From: Patescibacteria group bacterium
GTDB taxonomy: Bacteria; Patescibacteriota; Gracilibacteria; Peribacterales; Peribacteraceae
NCBI GenBank assembly: GCA_018818235.1
Contig: JAHISE010000086.1
Span: forward strand, 1-20,852
Direction of reading: 5' to 3'
Length of the DNA: 20,852 nt
Part shown: one piece after another, positions 7,364 through 14,142 of the stretch
Layout of the letters: the number at the start of each line of letters is the position of its first letter
Position numbering within the stretch: position 1 is the stretch's first letter
Position numbers and translations under genes: made by a program
Notes under the pieces: generated by a model
The model's input: the letters and a program-made list of their open reading frames with translations, nothing else
Databases searched by the model: none
What the model was told of the DNA's origin: nothing

Positions 7364-7976
7364 ATCCCAACCTCCGCGGCTCTTTAGCATCTATCACCCT
7401 CCCATCCTCATGTATCGGATGCGGGAACTCTTCAATCGCCTTTTCGAGTTTGTCCAAAAGTTTTATCGGATCATCGTCAAAAACCATGTTGGGCGGTATT
7501 TTTCTGTGACAAAGTTCCTCAATTATCATAGGAATTGAATTTGATATACCTCCTGTATTCGTAAGTATTGCCATAGGCCTACCTTCGTCATATGCAATTG
7601 TAAGTTCATTAAGAGTTCCAACTCCACCACTTACAAAACAAACCCCATCGGAAGATCTGATATTAATTATGTCACGCTCCATAAAACCCTGACCCGTATA
7701 TATCACCATATCATTATCGTGTGGTGACTTGTATTCGAACTGATGCTCATGCTGAGAAAAGGCAGGAGAGATTCCGATTGTAAATCCACCGGTTTCCTTC
7801 GCTCCTATCAAAGCATCATGCGGAAGTCCCGGGCATGCTCCATTAATAAATATATGACCACGTCTTCCGATTTCCCTCCCAAGCTCCAGTGCCATTTCAC
7901 GTGAATGTTTATCTTCTATTTGCGGGCCACTTGCGGAACCCATAACGCCGATTTTTAGACTGTGTTTTTCTGTCAT
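7362..7976 (-). CDS. LOG/SLOG-family Rossmann-fold nucleotide-binding protein
   Basis: It is 204 residues with the fold of the LOG / TIGR00725-like group of predicted nucleotide-binding proteins: MGSASG near the N-terminus (12-17), GACPGLPHDA (46-55) and the phosphate-binding SGGVGTLNE (116-124), corresponding to PGGxGTxxE. In the cytokinin-activating LOG enzymes an Arg-containing motif precedes this; here the segment reads GFMERDIIN with Arg101. Relatives include phosphoribohydrolases, molybdenum-cofactor carrier proteins and SLOG nucleotide sensors, so the substrate is open. It converges on der. A TAAAAT box (7983-7988) ends six bases before the ATG, indicating a leaderless transcript. Fold call sure, function not. 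Confidence 0.85.
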   Translation of the reverse strand: MTEKHSLKIGVMGSASGPQIEDKHSREMALELGREIGRRGHIFINGACPGLPHDALIGAKETGGFTIGISPAFSQHEHQFEYKSPHDNDMVIYTGQGFMERDIINIRSSDGVCFVSGGVGTLNELTIAYDEGRPMAILTNTGGISNSIPMIIEELCHRKIPPNMVFDDDPIKLLDKLEKAIEEFPHPIHEDGRVIDAKEPRRLG

Positions 7977-7982
7977 GATTGT

Positions 7983-8006
7983 ATTTTAGTTTTTGGTGAT
8001 ACCAAA
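7983..8006 (-). promoter_or_regulatory. -10 box and small dyad upstream of the LOG-type gene
   Basis: On the minus strand TAAAAT (7983-7988) lies six bases before the ATG at 7976, so transcription is predicted to start at or next to the start codon. Just upstream is the dyad TTTGGT-3-ACCAAA (7992-8006), placed where a repressor could block the polymerase; its role is a guess. Confidence 0.4.
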
Positions 8007-8033
8007 TGCACGTTCAACTTGATCAAACTGATC

Positions 8034-8222
8034 TTATTCAAAATCAATAGCTTCGTCATATTGCACATATTCATCAGCATATACACTCATATTCATCGCC
8101 CCATTTGCTTGCGAGTATTCGAATTCAACATTAACCGCCGGATATTTGTTCATACCATCCGGAGGCACCATTGCTACCCAGAAGAATATGCCTACGAAGA
8201 TGAAGAAAGTGAGGAATTTCAT
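8034..8222 (-). CDS. Small exported or membrane-anchored protein, unknown
   Basis: The 62-residue product has a single N-terminal hydrophobic segment (about residues 2-18, with a leading Lys), then a short polar, acidic tail rich in Tyr, Asn, Asp and Glu. It looks like a signal anchor or signal peptide with a tiny extracellular part. I recognise no family. The case for a real gene is the promoter: a perfect -10 preceded by TG and a TTGA-containing -35 at 17 bp, ending seven bases before this ATG. An upstream in-frame start would reach into the palindromic repeat at 8275-8420, so I take the ATG at 8222. Its stop is 57 bases before the LOG-type gene start, in the same direction, but that gene has its own -10 box. 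Confidence 0.55.
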   Translation of the reverse strand: MKFLTFFIFVGIFFWVAMVPPDGMNKYPAVNVEFEYSQANGAMNMSVYADEYVQYDEAIDFE

Positions 8223-8229
8223 TACTACT

Positions 8230-8258
8230 ATTATACCATAATCTATGGTTCTACTCAA
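8230..8258 (-). promoter_or_regulatory. Strong extended -10 promoter for a leaderless mRNA
   Basis: On the minus strand TTGAGT (8253-8258), exactly 17 bp, then TATAAT (8230-8235) preceded by TGG. Both spacing and -10 are ideal. The ATG of the small exported protein follows after seven bases, which is where transcription should begin, so the mRNA probably has no 5' leader. Confidence 0.75.
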
Positions 8259-8274
8259 TATACTACAAATCGAA

Positions 8275-8420
8275 AGAATCAGAGGATTCACAGTAGAATA
8301 CTGGATTATTGGAATATTGGGCCTCGGCACGTTAGTCGCGACTGACGTGCCTCGTCAATAATGACATACCCAGTATTCCAGTATTCCAGTATTCCAATAC
8401 TTCATAAATCCTCTGATTCT
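8275..8420. repeat. Nested palindromic element of three concentric inverted repeats
   Basis: The outer 14-bp arms are perfect: AGAATCAGAGGATT (8275-8288) and its complement (8407-8420). The middle arms are built of TGGAATAYTGG words (about 8298-8321 and 8370-8400; the right one is CAGTATTC repeated in tandem). At the centre, 8326-8351 is a 26-base near-perfect palindrome with arms GGCACGT/ACGTGCC around AGTCGCGACT. No reading frame is supported across it. It separates the divergent promoters of the small exported protein and the EamA-type gene. Confidence 0.7.
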
Positions 8421-8493
8421 TCTGGTTCCTCTGATTCCTAAATCCACTGCCATAAACTCGCACAAACCTAAATATATCCATAAACTAAGCACC

Positions 8494-9330
8494 ATGTGGT
8501 TTTATTTCGCACTAGGCTCATCAATCCTGTACTCCGCTATGTGGCTGTTAGCCAGAGCAAGTAAAGGATTGCCATCATCTGTAGTAACAGCAATAAACAC
8601 AATTTGGGCACCAATTTTACTAATATATTTTTTACCATCAGTTCAATTCCCATGGGATAAATGGTGGTGGTATTTATACCTAATACTTCCCATGGTACTT
8701 ATGCCAATATCAACATGGACATTGACTCATGCTTGTCAAAGAATAGATGTAACAATAATTAAACCATTGTCATCTCTTTCTACGATAGCAACATTATTTG
8801 TGTCGATGTTTATATTCTCAAAGTCATTTGAACTCATTCATATTATCGGAATATTTGTAATTACGATTGGACTTCTGTCTTTATACCATAATAGATGGAA
8901 CACCATCCGTTCTATATGGTTATGGCTTGCAATATTTGCAATCATAATTATGGGAATTAACGGCTCTGTTATAAAAGAGGTATTATCAGTATTTCCACAT
9001 CCAATTGCGCTTATTGCGTTTGGTGCTACAGGAGAATTTGCCTTTGTTTCATTTTTCGGAGCCAAAAATGATTGGAATAAAATAAAATGGACAAGAAATA
9101 ATATATCGCTAGTCACCTTATTTTCTATAATTGTTTTTGCACAGAGCATATGCACTTTTCTCGCACTCTCGCTGGGACCTGCCCCACATGTCATCGCCAT
9201 TAAGAGAACATCAATACTCCTCGCCGCATTGGGAGGATATTGGATATTTAAAGAGCGCGATCAGTCGCTTGTGAGATTGGTTGTTTCTTGTGTGGTGGTG
9301 GTGATGGGAGTTATTCTGCTGAATATCTGA
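8494..9330 (+). CDS. EamA/DMT-superfamily membrane transporter
   Basis: It is 278 residues, almost entirely hydrophobic, with about ten predicted transmembrane helices in two halves, the pattern of drug/metabolite transporters. The second half ends in the typical EamA form: RTSILLAALGGYWIFKER near 237-254, then a last hydrophobic helix. A basic loop around 200-206 precedes it. The substrate cannot be inferred; relatives export amino acids, nucleosides or drugs. TAAACT lies seven bases before the ATG, again suggesting a near-leaderless mRNA. The stop codon TGA (9328-9330) lies inside the left arm of a repeat element, so the extreme C-terminus may have been set by the repeat. Confidence 0.85.
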   Translation: MWFYFALGSSILYSAMWLLARASKGLPSSVVTAINTIWAPILLIYFLPSVQFPWDKWWWYLYLILPMVLMPISTWTLTHACQRIDVTIIKPLSSLSTIATLFVSMFIFSKSFELIHIIGIFVITIGLLSLYHNRWNTIRSIWLWLAIFAIIIMGINGSVIKEVLSVFPHPIALIAFGATGEFAFVSFFGAKNDWNKIKWTRNNISLVTLFSIIVFAQSICTFLALSLGPAPHVIAIKRTSILLAALGGYWIFKERDQSLVRLVVSCVVVVMGVILLNI

Positions 9331-9423
9331 ACCATGATTCATAGGATTAAAGGATTACCATGATTAAGCCAAACTGTAATTCATATCATGTTAATCCTTT
9401 AATCAGGAAAATCATGGTTCAGA
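9326..9423. repeat. TCTGAACCATGATT inverted-repeat element, copy 1
   Basis: The perfect 14-bp terminal arms TCTGAACCATGATT (9326-9339) and complement (9410-9423) enclose a second inverted pair, GATTAAAGGATTA (9345-9357) and TAATCCTTTAATC (9392-9404). It fills the gap between the converging EamA and mltG genes and contains the EamA stop codon. A second, diverged copy lies at 18644-18757. Similar AGGATTAAAGGAT words occur in repeats of other bacteria (recollection). Confidence 0.8.
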
Positions 9424-9431
9424 CAACAGGT

Positions 9432-10436
9432 TTACTTAAGATAATCCATCCTATTAAGATTATGCTCCTCATTCGTCTTCGCATAACGAATCTGCCCATC
9501 TTTGCCATGCAAATAATACATATACTCACTCTCCTTTGGGAAAAGCGCAGCCTTGATACTCGGTTCTCCGGCATTTGCTATGGGGCCCGGTGGCAAGCCT
9601 TTGAACTTACGTGTGTTGTAATCTGAATTCGTATTCAAATCAGCAGTAGTTATTGCTTCGGTTTGCTTGTTTAAAACATAACGCACAGTTGCATCAACAC
9701 CCAAACCAAGACCTGCATCAAAACGTTTCCAGAGTATTCCGGAAATTACAGAACGCTCCTCATCATTTTGAGCTTCCTCCTCAATTAAAGATGCCATAGT
9801 TACTATTTGATGCAATGAGCGCTCAGGTGACTCGAACTCCTGAGGAAATGTTTCAATTACTCGCCTTCTGAAAGTATTTAACATTCGTTCAAGGAAAAAC
9901 TTAGAAACAAACTCTTCAACATTTACATAATAAGTATCAGGGAACAGATATCCCTCTAGCTTTCCTCCACGCTTTATCTGCCCGTCACCTGAAGGCAAAA
10001 AATCATATGTTTCGAAATCACATGCATTGGCGCAGTCAATAATCTCTCCACCATCAATAATTCCCTTATCTGACAAAAGTTCATCAATCTCCTTAACTGT
10101 AAAACCTTCGGGAATAGTAATAATCATTTCTTCCGCCTTTCCATCCTGAAGAACTTCTATGAGTTCAGAGACATTCATAGAAGGACGTAAAACAAATTTA
10201 CCGGCTTCCAGACCGCTCTCCACACCATTGAATTTTGTATACAACTTGAAAGCAAGAGGAGACCTGATAATACCCCTTTGTTTCAGAAGATCAGAAATCT
10301 GAGAAACCGACATACCGGACTCAATCTTTATGGCACTTCGCTCCTGACTGGAGGAGTCTGCAGGACGAAGAGACAGAGTGTACCAAACAAATACTGCGAT
10401 GATTGCAAGGAATAGGAAAATCAGAAGTTTTTTCAT
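9432..10436 (-). CDS. mltG: Endolytic murein transglycosylase MltG
   Basis: MltG cuts nascent glycan strands in the membrane-proximal wall and sets their length. The 334-residue protein has an N-terminal membrane anchor (about 3-22), a LysM-like region (about 35-110), and the YceG catalytic domain with EGYLFPDTY (161-169), MASLIEEEA holding the likely catalytic Glu219 (equivalent to Glu218 of E. coli), YNTRKFKGLPPGPI.NPG-type segment (here GPIANAGEPSI) and a C-terminal YYLHGKDGQIRYAKTNEEHN. The length is normal. TAATAT (10443-10448) sits six bases before the ATG, indicating a leaderless start. It lies 165 bases downstream of ybaB on the same strand. Confidence 0.94.
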   Translation of the reverse strand: MKKLLIFLFLAIIAVFVWYTLSLRPADSSSQERSAIKIESGMSVSQISDLLKQRGIIRSPLAFKLYTKFNGVESGLEAGKFVLRPSMNVSELIEVLQDGKAEEMIITIPEGFTVKEIDELLSDKGIIDGGEIIDCANACDFETYDFLPSGDGQIKRGGKLEGYLFPDTYYVNVEEFVSKFFLERMLNTFRRRVIETFPQEFESPERSLHQIVTMASLIEEEAQNDEERSVISGILWKRFDAGLGLGVDATVRYVLNKQTEAITTADLNTNSDYNTRKFKGLPPGPIANAGEPSIKAALFPKESEYMYYLHGKDGQIRYAKTNEEHNLNRMDYLK

Positions 10437-10442
10437 GCTCTA

Positions 10443-10448
10443 ATATTA
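10443..10448 (-). promoter_or_regulatory. mltG: -10 box directly upstream of mltG
   Basis: TAATAT on the minus strand ends six bases before the ATG. No convincing -35 is visible. I list it because the position matches those of the other near-leaderless genes in the window. Confidence 0.35.
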
Positions 10449-10581
10449 CGTGAATATTTTTAAAGTGCGAGAGTAATTTGCTTGTCATCAATGATACTTC
10501 TATGTACTACATATTCCGAACTGACATCAAACTATATTAATATATGCGCCTACAATCGGAAGCTTCTTTTATTGCATAAAT

Positions 10582-10602
10582 GCATGAGCAAGATGCTCAT
10601 GC
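10582..10602. repeat. Perfect 9-bp-stem hairpin abutting the ybaB stop
   Basis: The arms GCATGAGCA and TGCTCATGC enclose AGA. It begins at the last base of the ybaB stop codon. No T-run follows on the minus strand, so it is not a standard intrinsic terminator; it may protect the mRNA 3' end. Confidence 0.5.
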
Positions 10603-10913
10603 TACTGTCCCAACCCCCTCATCCCCTCCTCCGTCGGCATCCCCATCTCCCCCATCACCCCTTGCATCTTTTCCGCTGCAACTACCTGAGCTTTTTTAAG
10701 TGCACGATTAAGAGCATCTTTTAGTAATTCAGGAATCTTTTCTCGCGGTACTTCGGGCTTGATACTGATTGAAAGCACTTCCTGCTCTGCATTCACAACA
10801 ACTGTGACACCTTGAGCTTCAGCTTCGACCTGAATTTTCCTAAGTTCTTTCTTAACTTTCTTTGCTTCGCGCTGCATGCGGAACATGTCCTTTGCTTGGG
10901 AAAATGAAACCAT
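10602..10913 (-). CDS. ybaB: YbaB/EbfC-family nucleoid-associated protein
   Basis: It is 103 residues, the usual size. The N-terminal helix is full of Lys, Arg, Met and Gln (QREAKKVKKELRKIQ), followed by the beta region GVTVVVNAEQEVLSISI and a C-terminal helix with ELLKDALNRALKKAQ, ending in a Met/Gly-rich tail. Family members are dimeric DNA-binding proteins, often encoded with dnaX and recR; neither is in this window. Its neighbour here is the TraD-like gene, 202 bases upstream on the same strand, separated by a repeat hairpin. TATAAC lies 11 bases before the ATG and no Shine-Dalgarno is seen. Confidence 0.92.
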   Translation of the reverse strand: MVSFSQAKDMFRMQREAKKVKKELRKIQVEAEAQGVTVVVNAEQEVLSISIKPEVPREKIPELLKDALNRALKKAQVVAAEKMQGVMGEMGMPTEEGMRGLGQ

Positions 10914-10941
10914 GTTTTAAGTTTGTTATAGAAGTAAATAC

Positions 10942-11020
10942 GAGTGAGTAGTGAGTAGTGAGTAGAATTCGATAGAATTGTACACCAAAGAAGACTCACT
11001 ACTCACTACAAACTACTCAC
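10942..11020. repeat. GAGTAGT microrepeat hairpin
   Basis: The left arm (10942-10965) is the 7-bp word GAGTAGT in tandem; the right arm (10995-11020) is the complement, CTCACTACTCACTAC with a short interruption. A 29-base AT-rich loop containing AATTCGATAGAATT separates them. It lies between the TraD-like gene and ybaB. Confidence 0.65.
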
Positions 11021-11024
11021 TTTT

Positions 11025-11066
11025 TTATCTAACAATGCCTATCCTGTCTTCTATCTCCTGATCCAC
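11025..11066 (-). pseudogene. Remnant: diverged second copy of the 3' end of the TraD-like gene
   Basis: Read on the minus strand it encodes VDQEIEDRIGIVR and a TAA stop. The intact gene ends VDQEIEDRIGIIR and TGA (11116-11157). The two 42-base stretches differ at 12 positions, yet only one residue changes (Ile to Val). This pattern means both copies evolved as coding sequence in separate lineages. The 49 bases between them (11067-11115) hold the ACCCTTCGACTC-type element. Confidence 0.75.
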
Positions 11067-11115
11067 CCTTCGACTCGCCTCTGGGCTCGCTCAGGGTCTA
11101 TATGCTTAAATAGAT
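11065..11115. repeat. ACCCTTCGACTC element at the end of the TraD-like gene
   Basis: It starts ACCCTTCGACTC, continues with GCCTCTGGGCTCGCTCAGGG and then an AT-rich tail with ATCTAT/ATAGA words. The opening CCCT and closing AGGG can pair. The same 12-base opening stands at the der element (5868-5879), also directly beside the truncated gene copy and in the same orientation. Confidence 0.55.
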
Positions 11116-13722
11116 TCATCTTATTATCCCTATGCGATCTTCGATTTCTTGATCGACAAACACCTTCTTCCTCCCATACTTCATCCGACTATACTCTTTG
11201 ACCAATCCCCCCAGCTTCTCGTTCCTTTCTGACTCATCATAAATCGTTGTCATACTGAATGGTCGTGATTGGACATTGTTTATGTTGAGCTTGCAGTAAC
11301 AACTGAAATTAGGAATTCCAATTACATCCTGCTCAGAAAGCACCGGAGCATATTCCTTACCCATGTATTCCGCATCCTCCGCACCTACTTTAAAGCTCAT
11401 AATGGTACCGACGTTACCAAAGATAGCATCACGCATTTGAGTACTTGCTTCACCATAAGCCGCAGTTTTACCTACTAATTGTCCTATATATTGATGCGCC
11501 ATTATAAGAGCCAGTTCATATTTTCTGGCCTCCGAAAGAATGGTCACAAATGCATCCGTCACAAAGTTCTGGAACTCATCAACAAACAGATAAAACCTTT
11601 TGCGCTGTTCCTTTGGAACATCCGCACGCGAGAGTGCCGCCATGTTTATTTTGTTCACAAATACTAGACCTAATAATTGTGCATTAACATCACCGATTTT
11701 TCCTTTGCTCAGATTAACCAAAAGAACTTTGCCCTCATCCATAATTTTACGAATATTGAATGCACTCTTTGGTTGTCCGATTATATTCCGCATTGTTGTG
11801 TTTGTAATAAACGGACCGAACTTGGAACTGAAGTACGGAATCATTTCCTCTTTTTCACGTGCTCCTGTTTTTGCCATCTCGTGATTCCAGAACGAAAGAA
11901 CCACAGGATTTCGGCATTTGCTTACCTTGTAACGCTGGAATTCTTCATCTACGAACAATCGCGGAACGTCTATCAAAGTTGCACCTTCTTCTTCATCGTC
12001 CATCAAAGTAAGACAACCATTTCGGAAGTAATGCTGAATTCGCGGACCGAAGATTTCGTTACCGAACAACTTAATAAATATTTCCATTGCATCTAGTGAC
12101 GCGCGATCTTTTTCTTCTTCGTTTGCAACTTCCAGAAGATTGAGTCCCATAGGGCGCTGCATATCTGAAGGATCAAATACAACTACATCTTTGGCACGCT
12201 CTTTTGGAATATGCGCAAGAGCATCTTCGATCAAATCTCCATGCGGATCCACCATACAAACTCCATCACCGTTTGCAATGTCCTGACGGGACATATAGGA
12301 AAGCAGAGTAGATTTACCTGAACCGGATTTACCAATGATGTAATGGTGACGTGTTCTGTCCTTTGGAAGGAATCTGATTTGCGTTTCTTCTCCTCTGTGT
12401 CTGTTTATACCAAGAACAATACCTTCATCCGGTGCATCGGGTGGCGGAGGCAATACTTTGTAAGTGCTCCATTCAATAATCGGGATCTTGTTGTATCTGC
12501 TGTCCGGAAAGTGATAAAGCCCAGCGAGTTCTTTTTCTCCCATTATGCATTCTTTGCACATATATCCGCTTATCCTGTTTTTCCATAATCTGTGTATCAA
12601 AGGTGCATTCCATTTAAGAGGAAAGAAATCTATGAACATTCTTTTGTTTTCCAGAAAATTACCATATAAATCTTTGAAGGCATTAAATGCCACCTGCAGA
12701 TTATTTGTAATATCCATGGAACGTTCATATGATTTGCTAGATGCCAATATCCTGATAGAAGCATGATAAATATTCTGTCCTGCTTTTTCTCCCATTCGCT
12801 TATAAAGCTCCTCTTCCGGCTGGATCATTCTTACGTAACTGTCACCACTGGAAGTTCCCGGTGCAAGTGACTTTGTATCCGACGTTGCCACACTGTAAAA
12901 AACTCTCATAATTGAACTGATTATCGGAATGTGCCCTGTCCAATTATCCTTTTTGCCTTTAAAGCTCATTGTGGCATATTGCTTCGCCAGCTTTGCCCAT
13001 TTATTCGAGAATGATGGTGTTAGCACCACCTGAACCGCCGCTTTTTCATCGTCATTGAGCTTACTTAAAACATTGGAGATTCCGTTAAGAGGATCATCCT
13101 GCATTTCGGTGTAATACCTTAGGGGATAATAGAACGGTCTGCTAAACACCATATTGTATCCAACCAACTTGCTGCCCTTTGGCCATATCTCCGGCACATC
13201 CTGCGGAGTTACTTCTGCATTTGAATAGAAAGATGTTATTTGTTTTTCTACAATAGAAACTAAACTTTTTTGAGTTACAACGTAAAATGCAAGCTGACCG
13301 TTCTCCAAAAACAACTCAAAACTCATTACAATGTGTCTGAAGAACCAAAAATGAACCATCTGTTTAAAATTCAGACTTTTAACTTCCCAAAGAGCACGGA
13401 AAAGCTGTTCCATAACTGCAATCTTTTCTTTGAAATCTTTCTCTGTCCTTTTCTCCTGATCAATTTTGCTATCATCCCGAGGCAGAATGACTTTTAGTGA
13501 AATCAAATGCTTATTTATCCTTAACTGATACCAAAGCCTCCCCCAATATTTAAATAGCCTCCAGGCAATATATGCTGATATAACAGTAAAGAAGAAACCG
13601 AATGTATTTTGTGTTACATTTCTCCATATCCAACCCCAAAAACCGTTTGAGACTAACGTAGCTATCCCGAGAGTCAGAAACCACAATAACGGCCAGGTAC
13701 AGTAGCGAAGAAAATTAACCAA
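11116..13722 (-). CDS. TraD/TraG/VirD4-like DNA-translocation ATPase
   Basis: The 868-residue protein has two N-terminal membrane segments (about 9-28 and 40-57), a long middle region of about 400 residues that I cannot assign, then a RecA-like motor domain: Walker A GKSGSGKST (464-472) preceded by RHHYIIG, the strand VCMVDPHGDLIEDAL (488-502), Walker B YLFVDEFQNF (711-720) and the TraG/TraD-type segment MAHQYIGQL (741-749). This is the architecture of type IV secretion coupling and related DNA-pumping ATPases (DUF87/TraD_C class). It probably moves DNA or protein across the inner membrane. It starts with TTG, as an in-frame stop lies just two codons upstream; TATAAT lies only two bases before that TTG, so a start a few codons later is also possible. 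The 3' end is duplicated beyond its stop. Two pilin-like genes lie 3.5-5 kb away. Confidence 0.88.
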   Translation of the reverse strand: MVNFLRYCTWPLLWFLTLGIATLVSNGFWGWIWRNVTQNTFGFFFTVISAYIAWRLFKYWGRLWYQLRINKHLISLKVILPRDDSKIDQEKRTEKDFKEKIAVMEQLFRALWEVKSLNFKQMVHFWFFRHIVMSFELFLENGQLAFYVVTQKSLVSIVEKQITSFYSNAEVTPQDVPEIWPKGSKLVGYNMVFSRPFYYPLRYYTEMQDDPLNGISNVLSKLNDDEKAAVQVVLTPSFSNKWAKLAKQYATMSFKGKKDNWTGHIPIISSIMRVFYSVATSDTKSLAPGTSSGDSYVRMIQPEEELYKRMGEKAGQNIYHASIRILASSKSYERSMDITNNLQVAFNAFKDLYGNFLENKRMFIDFFPLKWNAPLIHRLWKNRISGYMCKECIMGEKELAGLYHFPDSRYNKIPIIEWSTYKVLPPPPDAPDEGIVLGINRHRGEETQIRFLPKDRTRHHYIIGKSGSGKSTLLSYMSRQDIANGDGVCMVDPHGDLIEDALAHIPKERAKDVVVFDPSDMQRPMGLNLLEVANEEEKDRASLDAMEIFIKLFGNEIFGPRIQHYFRNGCLTLMDDEEEGATLIDVPRLFVDEEFQRYKVSKCRNPVVLSFWNHEMAKTGAREKEEMIPYFSSKFGPFITNTTMRNIIGQPKSAFNIRKIMDEGKVLLVNLSKGKIGDVNAQLLGLVFVNKINMAALSRADVPKEQRKRFYLFVDEFQNFVTDAFVTILSEARKYELALIMAHQYIGQLVGKTAAYGEASTQMRDAIFGNVGTIMSFKVGAEDAEYMGKEYAPVLSEQDVIGIPNFSCYCKLNINNVQSRPFSMTTIYDESERNEKLGGLVKEYSRMKYGRKKVFVDQEIEDRIGIIR

Positions 13723-14142
13723 GAATTATATGCAGGGAAGAATTTAATAGATAATACAATCCTTTTATTATAGCGCAAAATTGACGTTTCAGATAGGGAT
13801 TGACAGGGGGTGATAGGATGGTCGGGTGTTTGTTTTGGTAAATATGAATACGGGCGGTCACTGGTCTTAAGCAACAAACTGTTTATATTTTAAATGAACA
13901 TTTGAGAGTCGCTGGTCGCTGGTCAATAAAATGGTCAGGTGTTTGTTTTGATTAATATAAATGCGAGCGGTAACTGGTCAAACGTTTCAAACTGTTTCTA
14001 ATTTAATTGAACATTTGAGAGTCACTGGTCACTTGTCCCAAACCGAGTGCATGAGTGCTCTGGTACGGGGCTGTCCAACAGCACCGAGACCAGTGACCAG
14101 TGACCCCTAAAACTCCTATATTGGAATACAACTCCGATTCAT
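13723..14142. other. Gene-free spacer filled by repeats
   Basis: These 420 bases between the RlpA-like and TraD-like genes hold no supported gene. They contain an imperfect tandem repeat of about 113 bp (13818-14040) and, facing it, GACCAGT words at 14088-14105 that are complementary to the ACTGGTC words in the repeats. The upstream end near 13725 holds a TATAAT that may serve the TraD-like gene. Confidence 0.6.
13818..14040. repeat. Imperfect tandem repeat of a 113-bp unit, two copies
   Basis: Unit 1 starts at 13818 and unit 2 at 13931. Both share ATGGTCRGGTGTTTGTTTTG, then ...AAATATRAATRCG.GCGGT, CTGGTC, AAACTGTTT, GAACATTTGAGAGTC and CTGGTC words at the same spacing. Substitutions and a few indels are scattered across the unit. 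The short word GCTGGTC or ACTGGTC is repeated within each unit. Confidence 0.7.

Noticed and set aside
7962..8345. 127-codon plus-strand frame opposite the small exported protein
   Set aside because: It overlaps the start of the LOG-type gene, runs into the nested palindrome and has low-complexity Ile/Tyr/His composition. The minus-strand frame has the promoter and a signal segment.
5936..9330. Recoding of UGA as glycine (Gracilibacteria/SR1 code)
   Set aside because: der, the EamA gene and the TraD-like gene end on TGA just where their families end, so UGA is a stop here.
10582..10602. Intrinsic terminator after ybaB
   Set aside because: The 9-bp stem is perfect, but no T-run follows on the transcribed strand.
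11677..12096. 139-codon plus-strand frame inside the TraD-like gene
   Set aside because: It lies wholly antisense to a conserved ATPase domain and resembles no family.
13674..13877. 67-codon minus-strand frame at the start of the TraD-like gene
   Set aside because: It overlaps the ATPase N-terminus in another frame and the 113-bp repeat; its composition is not protein-like.
13818..14105. CRISPR array
   Set aside because: The units are 113 bp, contiguous and imperfect, with no alternating repeat-spacer pattern and no cas gene nearby.
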